DNA of 64,000 nt from Byssothecium circinans (taxonomy: Eukaryota > Ascomycota > Dothideomycetes > Pleosporales > Massarinaceae): positions 854,507-918,506 of the forward strand of contig ML976977.1 of NCBI GenBank assembly GCA_010015675.1. Direction: 5' to 3'. Within the stretch, counting starts at the first letter, position 1. Each line of letters starts with the position of its first letter. This document shows, in pieces, positions 1-10,732 of the stretch. The notes beneath the pieces are model-generated. The model had not been told where the DNA came from, ran no database searches, and saw only the letters and a list, made by a program, of their open reading frames with translations. The position numbers and the translations under genes were made by a program.

Positions 1-1029
1 TGCATATAAAAATAGCGCTGTAAGGGCCACGAGGACCCACTAACAGCTGGGCGTTGGGCCGTCACCGAAGCGTGGAGCTTTCTGCCGCCGTCGCAGCTCG
101 AAAATCACCACGGAACGACTCATTTTGGCCTTTTCATTTCCCTCGTATCTCGTTGCAGAAGTCGCAATCGATTCGGAATCGCTCAGCGGCACGCGGATCA
201 GTCATCCAAGATTCCAAGATCCCGCCCGACACCGCCACAGGTGACAGAGCCTCAGACCAGCGCTTCGGATCTCTCATCAGCACTTGTCGGAGCTTCGTCG
301 CCGAATTGCTGCTTTGGTTCTCGCGAGCAGTTGTCAGCGATGCTAACGTAAGGCTGCAGGAGCGGACTGGCGTCGTTCGAGGCCTACGTCTCTCGTCGCC
401 CGTCTCTTTGTTAAGCGAAAAATCTTGCTGTGCTTTCCGTCCGTCTCACTCACCGCTCGTTCTCGCCGCTCGTTCATCCCAGTCGTGGGGTTGGCCCGCT
501 CTCGTATCGATTCCCATCTCTTGCTTTTTCTTCCCCGCAGTGCAGCTTGTCTTCGTGGCACTAGTACCACGAACATGCCACATCGACACCCCGTGTATGC
601 TACCTGGGTACGCTATCGACATTCGAGGGCGGGCAAGGTGCACCTGTAGTGTTAGCAAGTAAAAGCTATCGTTGAATGTCAGATGTCAGTGTGAAGGCGT
701 GGTAAGACTGGACGGAAGTGCAGGGACGAGGAAAATATTCAATGATTCAACATGGAAGTGACGCCAGACACGCAGCGCATGACTGTACAATTATTCAACA
801 TCAAGCAGGAGCGAAAGTCGTAAAGGCAGTCGCGTCCCTGGAGCCCTGCCTCAACACACCACAACCAAACAACCAATAAAGAACGCTCATTAATAGCAGA
901 ATAGCAGACACGCACGAAATACAAAGAGTCGGATGCACCCTTCATCTGGTCAACAAGCATTAAAGCACAGATCGGTCCAACAAGCACCGGCCGCCATCTC
1001 CGCCCTCCCTCCCTCCCCAAGCCTCCCTC
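1..1029. other. intergenic, no gene recognised
   Basis: Several overlapping open frames occur here on both strands (for example 54-662 on the plus strand). They have arginine/serine-rich, low-conservation translations and resemble no family I know. A gene could begin outside the window to the left. No RNA gene or repeat is evident. Confidence 0.5.
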
Positions 1030-1456
1030 CTAAGCCTGAAACCCGATCAGAGCAGCAGTGAACGGACCCGCCGCCGGATCATAGCCTGCACTATACTCGT
1101 TTGCCTGAAGATGCGAAAACCCGTGCTCGCCACCACCAAGGCAGTCCGCTCTATTAAGAACAGTCGCGCTCCAGAAGATTGGGGCCGCATTTTCCTCGAC
1201 CGAGAAGTAACAGTACTTGTAGGATGCTCCCAGGGCATAGCAGTAGTTGGGGACGTTATCATACGAGTTGCCGGTGACGATTGGGTTGCTACGGTCGGCG
1301 CAGGAAGTGTCTGGAGGCAGAGATGCCATGTGGTTAGCAGCTGTTCACATGCTGGCTGGTCTTCACGCTTCAGCTTTGCTTACTGCTGCAGTAGAGTCCC
1401 CATTGTACGGCTTGGGCGGAGCTGGCGAACAAGGCGGCGGTTGCGAGGAAGCGCAT
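1030..1456 (-). CDS. small secreted cysteine-containing protein (candidate effector)
   Basis: Two exons on the minus strand, 1456-1384 and 1310-1030, separated by a 73-nt intron (donor GTAAGC, acceptor CCTCCAG). The junction phase is exact and gives 117 residues. The start was chosen because it opens a classic signal peptide, MRFLATAALFASSAQA, with a small-x-small cleavage site. Without exon 1 the second exon would lack any start with a signal. The mature chain has five cysteines, is rich in Tyr, Asn, Ala and Gly, and has no recognisable domain. Size, signal and Cys content fit the general class of fungal small secreted proteins, some of which are effectors; no particular function can be given. 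A TATA-like ATAAAAG lies about 95 bp upstream. The signal peptide is clear; the identity is unknown. Confidence 0.75.
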
Positions 1457-2381
1457 TTTTACGATTCGAATCGGGGTGAGGCGGGGGTTTGGGATTGGGC
1501 AGAGCGTGGTGGTTGTTGAGTGTGGAAAATAATCGAGAGCGCTTGACAGCCTTTTATTGTAGTCTTGTATCCCATCGACTACTTAAAAGAGCAGCTCATC
1601 GTGTCCGGAGTTCCTGTCCACAAGTGGCGAGTCCATTTTCTTGTTGAGGCACCATGTTGTATATGCAAACTGGAAGGGATAGCAATATGCCAAGTTTCCG
1701 GTATATTATGTCTAGGTAAAGCGCTTACAGAGCTTAGTTGAATAGGCAAAAGCTGCCGTAGGCGTTGGCAAGAACCTTCTACATTAAGACTAAGCGACAG
1801 CTCAGTATATAGATATATCTGCGATGCTAAAGGGTTAAAGCAGTCCGCAGTCCCCTATTCTTATCTTGTATATTTTGTGCCATGGAGCTGTAGATTGTAA
1901 TGAATCCTATGTAGCGATGCGCGATCATTCGAGTGGCTGTGCTGCTCAGGCTCTAGGCACGGTTGGAGATTTGTTTGTACAGTCTTAGAGCACCTGAACA
2001 AACGTATTACAATACTTTCATGCTTGGAGCCTACCAAATATGTGCCCTGGTACTAAATGTTATGTAACTTCATGGTTGGAGTACCGTGGGTATGATAACT
2101 CTTGCCTGGCCGCGACTACCTCTTGGTGCATTGTAGGTATTAGCACAAGCTTGTAAAGTGTATTATGACTGCCACGGGCTATAGCATGCGAGACTTTTTA
2201 GGCGCTACAATCTTCAACGCATTCCATAGAAGAATAAGATAAGATGACGGGCAATCTCGGCAGTGACGTCACATTTACTCTCCCTCACTGAGCACGACCC
2301 TTCTAGTTGGTACCTAGATATAGGTACAGCAACACCACGGTCACCAAGCGCCGAACACTCGATCCCAAATCCTCGACAACA
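1457..2381. other. shared upstream region, no gene seen
   Basis: This AT-richer spacer lies between two divergent genes: the secreted-protein gene (minus) and the GH15 gene (plus). It presumably holds both promoters. I see no coding frame longer than about 60 codons with credible composition. Confidence 0.5.
1551..1557 (-). promoter_or_regulatory. TATA-like box of the small secreted protein gene
   Basis: The sequence ATAAAAG on the minus strand lies about 95 bp upstream of the start codon at 1456, a plausible distance for a fungal TATA element followed by a short 5' leader. Supported only by position and motif. Confidence 0.35.
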
Positions 2382-5116
2382 ATGCAGGAAGATACCAAAA
2401 GACATTCCGATGAGCGTCGCTCAAGGCGCAGCACGACAGGCTACCTGCCAGTAAGGGTCTACCACCACTCCCATACATGGAATTAACCATCATCAGGTAG
2501 AGGACTACGGCCTTATTGGAAACATGCGCACGTGCGCCCTCGTAGGTACCGACGGCGGAATCGACTTCATGTGCTGGCCGCACTTCGACTCACCCTCAGT
2601 CTTCGCGCGAATGCTCGACAAAGACAAAGGTGGTCATTTCACCATCAGCCCGGCTCAGTCTCAGCTCTGCACCACGAAGCAGCAGTACCTTCCGTCCAGC
2701 AACATCTTGCAGACACGGTACTTGCATGAAGACGGGGTGATGAATCTTGTGGACTTCTTTCCTCGTCCGAATAATAGTGTACTGGATGCGGAGTTTCACG
2801 CTAGGGTGCTTAAGAGTAGGCATGATGGGAAGGGGCTGGGTGGAGAGGGTGAGAGGCCTGATATGAGGAAGTGGCTGGTGAGGCGTGTTGAGTGCTTGAG
2901 GGGCGAGATTGATGTTGACGTTGAGTTGTTTCCGGGTTTTAGTAAGTCATGCTCATTTCCAACCCTCGTCACTTTTCATTACTGGTTAGCCCTGTGGTGA
3001 CTGCGCCGTTTATTCGTGTGTCGGACTTTGAGCACCATGTTCCACAGTTCGTGCTCGGTCAGGTGTTGCAAGGCTTTTGCTATGATAACAGGCGCAGCGT
3101 TGGAAAGGCGATCGCTGAGACCTACAGATTACGCTCAAGACAAACACACGGTCGAAGTCATTGCGAATGACCATCCGGACGGGAACCAAAAAGTCATCTT
3201 CAAGTCGCCAGGTCTCAACCTAGAATTGGTCGTCTTAGTCGATTATGGTGAAAAACAAGACCGAGAGGGCCTGCTTGTAAAGCTTAGAGAGACTGCGCTA
3301 GAACCATATCTTGGAAACGGCGTCACTGCATCGTTCCCACTAAGCGAGGGCCAAACAGTGTCCTTTGTTATTCGGGAATACATCGAGAAGAATCAAGAAC
3401 CTGTCGCCTCAAATATAGTCAGTGAAACGCAACGCACGACTCAGGAATACTGGTGCAGATGGATATCACAAAGCAAGTATCACGGTAGATGGGAAGACGT
3501 TGTGGCTAGAAGCCTCTTCATCTTAAAACTTCTCACATTCGAACCTACTGGCGCCATCGTCGCTGCGCCAACGTTCTCACTGCCCGAGGACTTTGGAGGC
3601 GGGCGGAACTGGGACTACCGCTTTTCATGGGTTCGGGATAGCTCTTTCACGATCTATATTCTGCTCCGACTAGGATTCAAGCACGAAGCCGAGGCATACA
3701 CTAGCTTTATATTCCAGCGAGTTGCGGAGGTAAAGGCACGGCAAGGAGCCCTGCCGATCATGTTCACCATTCGGGGAGAGACTGATATACCGGAGATCGA
3801 GCTCACACACCTAGATGGATACCGTAGTAGCCGGCCAGTCCGAATTGGGAACGGAGCGGCATCTCATATCCAGCTCGACATCTACGGCGAACTCATGGAT
3901 GGCATCTATCTTGCCAATAAATTCGGAAAGCCTACAACGTATGACCAGTGGCTCTCAGTGCGCGGGATTACCGATTATGTTTGCAAGATATGGAAGGAGA
4001 AAGACATGGTGAGTTCAAGAATCAAGACGTTGTCAAACGTGCGAATACACTTTTCCAAATAAAATAGCACCTTCGCGTCACAGGGTGGAAGCATCGAGCA
4101 CAGAAGTCGGGGGATTGCCTACTTTGTATACGGTCTAAGACAGTCGCTGACTTGTACTTCTGTAGTCTATCTGGGAGGTTAGAGGCAAGAAGCAAGACTT
4201 TGTCTACTCCAAGATTATGATGTGGGTTGCCATCGATCGCGCGATCCGTCTAGCCGACAAGCGGTGCTTTCCGTGCCCGCATCGTTTGGAGTGGTACAAA
4301 GTTCGAGACCAGATTTGTGAGGAAGTCATGGAGAAGGGATACAACTCACAACTAGAGGCTTTCATCCAGAGTTACGAGGCAAACGACGTTCTCGACTCTT
4401 CGATCCTCATCGCGCCCTTGGTGTTCTTCATCTCTCCGACGGATCCGAGGTTCTTGAAGACACTGGATCGCATCTTAAAGCCTCCTGAGAAAGGCGGCTT
4501 GACTAGTACGGGACTTGTTTACCGCTATAACTCGGCGATGAGCGATGATGGTAAGTACGCGTCTTCTTTTCGCGCCACTGTGGCTCATGGAGCCGTATGA
4601 GGAGTGTCTTAACGCCTCAGTTGAGCTTGTGTCACGCTCAACGGTCATCTTTGTTCAGGATTTTCAAGGCGTGGTCCTAGGGCAAAAGTTTGAGAACAAT
4701 GGCACTTGTTTCGACTTGGGACAGCCTTACCAGACTTTTGTCAGCTGACTGTGGCCTCTAATATCTCTTGTCTTGACTCATCAGACTGACGACGATTTAG
4801 GAGTCGGTGGACGCGAAGGGGCTTTCAGCATGTGTACGTTTTGGCTCGTCGAAGCGCTGACTAGGGTAAAGACGTACTCCCTTACTTGTCATTCTATCTC
4901 GCTGACCTTGCCTAGGCCGGCGCATATGATCCTACTTACCTGAATCTAGCTGTCAGTATCTTTGAGAACATTTTGAGTTTCGGGAACCACGTGCACATGT
5001 TCTCGGAGGAGATTGCTCGTTCAGGAGAACAGTTGGGAAATACACCACAAGCCTTTAGTCACTTGGCGCTAATCTCTGCGGCTTTCAACTTGGATAGGAC
5101 GTTGGGGAAGAGATGA
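2382..5116 (+). CDS. intracellular GH15 glycoside hydrolase (glucoamylase/trehalase-like)
   Basis: Six exons: 2382-2450, 2497-2941, 3128-4008, 4166-4550, 4801-4865 and 4916-5116, all in phase, giving 681 residues, a normal length for this GH15 branch. The N-terminal part has the conserved [21 protein letters not shown] region. The catalytic (alpha/alpha)6 half has the [18 protein letters not shown] block, then WEVRG (Glu469) and [11 protein letters not shown] (Glu653), the positions expected for the two GH15 catalytic carboxylates. There is no signal peptide, so the enzyme is probably cytosolic, acting on alpha-glucosidic linkages. Whether the substrate is trehalose, a maltodextrin or something else cannot be read from sequence. 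Introns 2, 3 and 4 (186, 157 and 250 nt) are long for this window. They contain open stretches, so retained or alternative splicing is possible. Confidence 0.92.
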
Positions 5117-6799
5117 AGGGAGCGTTCATTTAGCGCTCAAGTAGGGGACTTGCTGGGGTTACATGCCTTCGACCCCGCCTTCCAGATGCATCCAGAGCGA
5201 CCTGAAGGCCGTATCGCGACTTTTTGGTGGTGGATCAGTGATTGGAAATCCAACGACTGAGCAGCGTGTACGTAGGCAGCAGAAAGACTCTTGCACCACC
5301 TGGAATGGTTCACCAGACCCCAAGCCACGCGCCTTGCGGTCTTTACACACATGACACACTGGCTGTACTTCCGCGGCGCCAACGCAAATCCTTTACCCCT
5401 CTAATCACACGAGGCGCGACCAACCTCAGACTTTCAGAACTGCGTCGCTGTGATTAGCCAGAATACAAGTAACATTTCAAGTGACATTTGCCGGGTGGGG
5501 CAAGGGTCCCTTGCGATCAAGCATCTGCGCCATCGGATTCGCCGGACCATTCGTCTCATCTACCCTTAATCCAACTTCGACCTCACCTCTCAGGTTCACA
5601 AATCAGCCTTTCTTGTCTCGAGGCTCATCAGATCGTCGCCACCACTTCATACGCCTTCGGCCGAGGGAAAGCTACTGCAACAAAGGCTGATGGCATGCGG
5701 CAACATCACGGTCCCTCTTGATCTCAAAGCCGCAGGGAGCGTATCGTCGATATCGGTACGATGACCAGGCGTCATGCGGAAGAGAAGGTCTAAGAAATAT
5801 ATGAAGCTTGTTCCTACGAAAGAATCCCCGCGCAAGCTCAACGTCACGAGAATGCGGGGAACTGCTACTAATAGCAGGCAGTGTGCGTAGAGCGGTCTGT
5901 CGTTGGTGAAGGTATATACCTTCCGTAAGTAGTAACCGTCAATCAAATTACCGCCATGTAGAAACCGGCCCCGACCATTCCACTGGAGCGCCGTTTAGTA
6001 TAAATACTGAGATTCTCCTGGCTTCTGGGCCTCCGTTTGCATCTAGTGGTAGACTGCCTGCATGACACGATGTGTCACTGTTCAGAGACCGTTGTGGTCG
6101 TGATTGGATCACGAGCTTATGAAGCTCATATACGGCTGGCCGTCTTTCTAGCGGACTGCGGAGCCCACACACCCGGCGAACGGGGTCACTAGTAAGTCGT
6201 ATTGTGTCTTCTATGTCTTCAGTGCGCAGCTAACTCTAGGACCGACAGATCACAACTCTTAGACAAAGTCACGGCTAGAACATGAATGATCTGATGATGT
6301 GAGTACACAAGTTCCACCCGTACGGCTGCACAGCCCACAGGAACTCCCGCGTATACACTGGCTCTTGAAGGAGCGTATCCCTGTGCCGTTTGTGACACCT
6401 GTCCAGGGATCCAATGGAGTCGTCCGTGCGACGTACACTGCCGTACCTGCAGATCTCCACCTGCATTAGGGCAAGCCGCCGTAACCATGCGCTTGACATC
6501 CACCCTCCACCACATCGGTGGCTGATTTTGACCTTCCGGAACGAGTGTTTCTAGCACTTAGCCATGAAACGATGTATATACGCCAGGCCTGTCGGTTTCA
6601 ATAGCATAATGTATATAATAGAGGTACGGTACTGCTCGTACAGCATTCTTCACCGCGGAGCCGCATTTCATTCTTGGCGAGCAAACGCATTCCTCTGAAA
6701 TTCGTTTGTTTCTTCCAAACAGACTTGAGCTAGTCTCTCGAAGTAACATACAGTCCTTACCCTCAGTCATTCCTTTTCCAATACAGCACTCCTTTCGAA
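5117..6799. other. intergenic, no confident gene
   Basis: This 1.7 kb spacer lies between the GH15 and GH81 genes, both on the plus strand. Minus-strand open frames at 5948-6172 and 6219-6557 resemble no known family. A plus-strand stretch at 6381-6450 encodes a run of six closely spaced cysteines but has no start codon in frame. The last part is presumably the GH81 promoter; a TATA-like gtatataatag lies near 6608. Confidence 0.45.
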
Positions 6800-9638
6800 A
6801 TGGCGAAGCTTGCTACTCTGTTGGCAGTAGCTCAGGCTATGCTCGTTCATGGTCTACCAGCACATGAATTAAAGCACGAATCTGCCGCTCTAGATGAGCG
6901 TGCAATTACCTTGACCTCGAGTCTCCCGGTTACCACGAGCTATACTTCAACACTGTCCACTCTACAATCTGCCACCAAGAGTGTGCCGGCATCCAATACA
7001 GGGGTAAGTGCTTGATAATTTGCTTAATCGGAAATTCCATTAACACGCATCTTTACAGTCTATAGAAACGGCACTGCCTAGTGTGCCTTTTTCACAGAAT
7101 CCAATAAAGTCGGAACCAATTCCTACTCCGAGCACTTCGCTCGAACCAATTGACTCGAGCCTCGCTCCCGGACCAACTCAATCACTCGCCAATGCTGCTC
7201 CCAACATCTTCGTTCCCATGGCAGCTGATGCACCACCTGCACAGATCCAAAGGCGAGGTGATCATGCAGTGAAGAAGCTCAACATTGTCGACAAGGACGT
7301 ACCCATCCAGACGAACAAGTTCTATGCAAACTGGTTCCTCGGCTCCCAGAATCTCCCAGTTTGGACACATCCTTACTCGCTTTCATGGGCCAAAGGCACC
7401 GGAAACACATACGGAATGTCAATCAGTCACATCGAGAGGACTCAATTGGCATGGGACCAGGGTACACCGCCACGATACTTCATCGCACCTGTCGGTATCC
7501 GACACATCGTCCTGTCAGCTTTGGAACTTCAGGCGAGCACCGTCCTATCGACAGAAGGATTGACAGGCTTTTCTGTATATGCCAATCTCGCCCCCTCATC
7601 GAATGCGGATCCAATAATATCCTTTCCGGTTGTCCAGGGTATGGGTTACGTCACTGCCATATACAATAAAGGCACGCCACAAATCGCGTCAGGCGTCTTC
7701 TTCCGCACGCTCAAGTACATTGGACAGATCAAAGGCATCACATACAAGTACCAAGTACAGCTCGAAGATAACTCTCACTGGCTGCTCTACGCTACACCAA
7801 TTGGCTCTCTCGGTGCTCCTCCGTTCGCACTGAGAAACAGTTCTTTGATCGAAGGTCCAGGTGGCTTTGTTGGAATGATTCAAGTCGCTAAGAACCCAGC
7901 CAGTGCTGCTGGCGAGACTGTATACGATTCTACTGCTGGAGCATACGCGATCAATACTACCATCTCCGCCAGTGTCACCGGATCGTCTGGCAGTTACACC
8001 CTTGAGTGGGGAAAAGGCGGAGTGAAGAACCAGACTCTGCTCATGTTTGCCCTACCCCATCAGATGGAATCCTTGGATCAAATGTCGGCGAGTGGTGTGA
8101 CCGACATCGAGCTCGTCACCACGACCAAGGGTTATGCGCGTGCAGTAGTCGCAGACAGCATTACCATGACGGAGGCCAACCTCCCAGACTCCATCGGCTT
8201 TGACCCCTGGATCCCCAACTCTGCTGGAACCGGAGGCAGCGGCAACATCAACATCGCACCCGGTGCTATTGCTGCCGTTCGCAGCGCTGCTGCTAGCGAG
8301 CTCGCACAGAACTTCACTCAGCAGACCGAGCTCAACAGTATGTACTACAGCGGAAAGGGACTCGCCAAATTCGCAGGCGTCGTCTATACAACCCAGAGGA
8401 TTGCAAAGGACACTACGCTCGCAGCCGCCGGCCTTGTCAAGCTCAAAGACGCCTTCAACACCTTCGTAAACAACACACAGCCATTGCCCCTCGTCTACGA
8501 CACCGTCTGGAAAGGGGTCGTCTCTTCAGGAACTTACCAAACCGGCGACACTGGCCTAGATTTCGGCAACACGCTCTACAACGACCACCACTTCCACTAC
8601 GGCTACTTCGTCTACACCGCCGCCGTGATCGGCCACCTGGACCCAGCCTGGCTCAACCAAGGCACAAACAAAGCCTGGGTGAACATGCTCGTCCGCGACT
8701 TCGCCAACCCCAGCACCACCGACCCGTACTTCCCCTTCCAGCGCTCCTTCGACTGGTTCATGGGGCACTCCTGGGCCAAAGGGCTCTTCGACTCCGGCGA
8801 CGGCAAAGACCAAGAATCCACCTCGGAAGACACCTTCGCGACCTACAGCCTCAAGATGTGGGGCAAAGTCATCGGAGACGCCAACATGGAAGCGCGCGCC
8901 AACCTCCAACTCGCCATCCAAGCCCGCTCCCTCCGCAACTACTTCCTCCTCCAATCCGACAACAAAGTGCAGCCCGCACAATTCATCCCGAATAAAGTCA
9001 CTGGGATCCTGTTCGAGAATAAAGTCGACCACACGACGTATTTTGGCGCCAACCCGGAATTCATCCAGGGCATCCATATGCTGCCGATTAACCCCTCGTC
9101 GACGTATACGCGGCCGAGGAAATTTGTGCAGGAGGAGTGGGATACGTATTTCAGTAATGGACGCGCGGATCAGGTGGTCGGTGGTTGGAGAGGTGTTTTG
9201 TACTCGAATCTGGCGCTGGTTGATCCTAAGACGGCGTATAGCTTCTTTGCGAGGAGTGATTTCGATAATGGGTTGTTGGATGGCGGGATGAGTCGGACGT
9301 GGTTTCTTGCGTATACTGCGGCGTTGTCGGGGGGTGCGGGGGGTGCGGGGGTGCAGGTTGAGGATGTGGGTGCGAATGCGTCGGCAACGAACGTTGCGCC
9401 ATCGACACCGGCTCAGAACGCGGATGTACAGCACAACGTGAAGGAGAAAGCTCCTACTGCCAATGGAGCTGCGGCCAACCACGGAAACGACAAACCCGCC
9501 GACGACGACGACGACTGGGAGTGGGTGTACTATGATTGGGAAGGTAACGAGCTCTCTGACGCCGAGAGCCGGGACATGGAGGGTGATGAGTGGGAGTGGG
9601 AGTACTACCCTCCTGGAGAGACCGGTGATGATTGGTAA
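6800..9638 (+). CDS. secreted GH81 endo-beta-1,3-glucanase
   Basis: Two exons, 6800-7003 and 7059-9638, with a 55-nt intron, giving 927 residues. The start opens a signal peptide (MAKLATLLAVAQAMLVHGLPA) followed by a Ser/Thr-rich segment to about residue 140. The GH81 domain starts at the VPIQTNKFYANWFLG motif. The catalytic half carries DHHFHYGYF (Asp577, the expected general acid) and the QESTSED block (Glu654 and Glu658, where the base is expected). This family cleaves internal beta-1,3-glucan bonds, as in yeast Eng1/Acf2, in wall remodelling, cell separation or beta-glucan degradation. The protein ends in an atypical extension of about 90 residues: a low-complexity linker, then an acidic tail (residues 883-927) with two WEWxYY units. 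A 369-codon minus-strand frame inside the gene is a shadow. Confidence 0.95.
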
Positions 9639-10732
9639 ACTCTCACTGACCCAAGGACGATGCATTTTCCCTTGTTACAATATTTTTATCCAGGGTCTGG
9701 AACTTGGCTTGAGGAATACTTTTCAAGAAAAGGAAGGGAAAGGAGTTGATCTCTACATTTATTCAGCTACGATGGATGTAGCTCGGGATGGTTCTTCTTT
9801 GTATCTATTCTATTTTGCCAAGGGCAGGCTTTTGGGCCCATGAAGGATGGGGTTCACGAAGGCTAAGGCTAAGGCTAAGGCTAAGGCTTCTTCTTGTTTG
9901 TCTGTTGTACTGTACATATTAGTTCTCCTTCCTGTGTATAAATTTATGGGTAGCTTGATTTTATTTTGGCAGTCCAATTCGATTCTTTCCGTTTGCTTCA
10001 CTTATACTATCATCCTACCCAAATGCCTCAGTACGAGTCCTTTCCCTCCCCTCCCCTTCCATGCCCTTTTCTCTACGTATTTATACTCCCTCTTCTCTCC
10101 GTCTCTTTCTTTCTCTCCTGCGTCGTTCGTCCATTCGTATCATCTCGTCCGTCTACAGTTCCCATCTCGCGAGCCATGTACAGCAAGCACAACACCACAC
10201 CCAGGCACTTTTTTTTGTTGGGGAGTGGGGGGAAGATAAAGTGGGTCAGAAACCCGTGAGAAATATGTTATGAGGGAATTCCGCTCCAATCATATGTTCA
10301 GTCGTGAAAACCAGCTGCAGCGGCGTGACGATGGTGGACTCTCGCAGCTCACCCTAGACTGGAAACAAGCAAAAGCCAAGGCAGTCATTAAATCAACTCG
10401 ACGACGAACAAGTACTCATGGGTCGCAGGGTAGAAATCTGTTCCTTGAATACCGTGGACCCGCGTGAAGTGCACCGCTCGACATGATTGCTGTGGATATT
10501 AACGCTGGACCAGATGTCGGATATTTTATTTACCTTGCGAGCGGGCGATAGACCCATTGCACAAGGGAGTCAACGATACACCGGTATGCTCCATCCATAA
10601 ATATAGCCCTCTTGATTAGCCAGATATATACCCTCTACACTCAACTCCCTATTCACAACCCACCAAAACATCCCTCTTCACACCCATTGTCCAATCCAAC
10701 CCAGAACAAAAAATGAAAAACCTCAAAAACCC
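9639..10732. other. intergenic, pyrimidine-rich, no gene seen
   Basis: This is a convergent spacer between the GH81 gene (plus) and the FKBP-STIMATE gene (minus), so it should contain both 3' ends. It holds CT-rich stretches and the (AAGGCT)5 microsatellite. No credible coding frame. Confidence 0.5.
9859..9888 (+). repeat. hexanucleotide microsatellite (AAGGCT)5
   Basis: Five perfect copies of AAGGCT. The reverse complement repeats AGCCTT; neither strand matches the fungal telomere repeat TTAGGG. Lies about 220 bp beyond the GH81 stop. Confidence 0.95.

Noticed and set aside
54..662. 202-codon plus-strand frame at the left edge
   Set aside because: Composition is not protein-like, no family and no splice or signal evidence.
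1454..1480. GATTCGAATC near 1461 as a tRNA B-box
   Set aside because: It lies at the start of the secreted-protein gene, has no matching A-box or acceptor-stem pairing, and is simply palindromic.
8556..9665. 369-codon minus-strand frame opposite the GH81 gene
   Set aside because: It is Arg/Pro/Val-rich, matches nothing, and lies exactly opposite a strongly conserved catalytic domain, so it is a codon-bias shadow.
9859..9888. (AAGGCT)5 as an interstitial telomere
   Set aside because: The unit, in either strand, is not TTAGGG or a simple variant, so it is an ordinary microsatellite.
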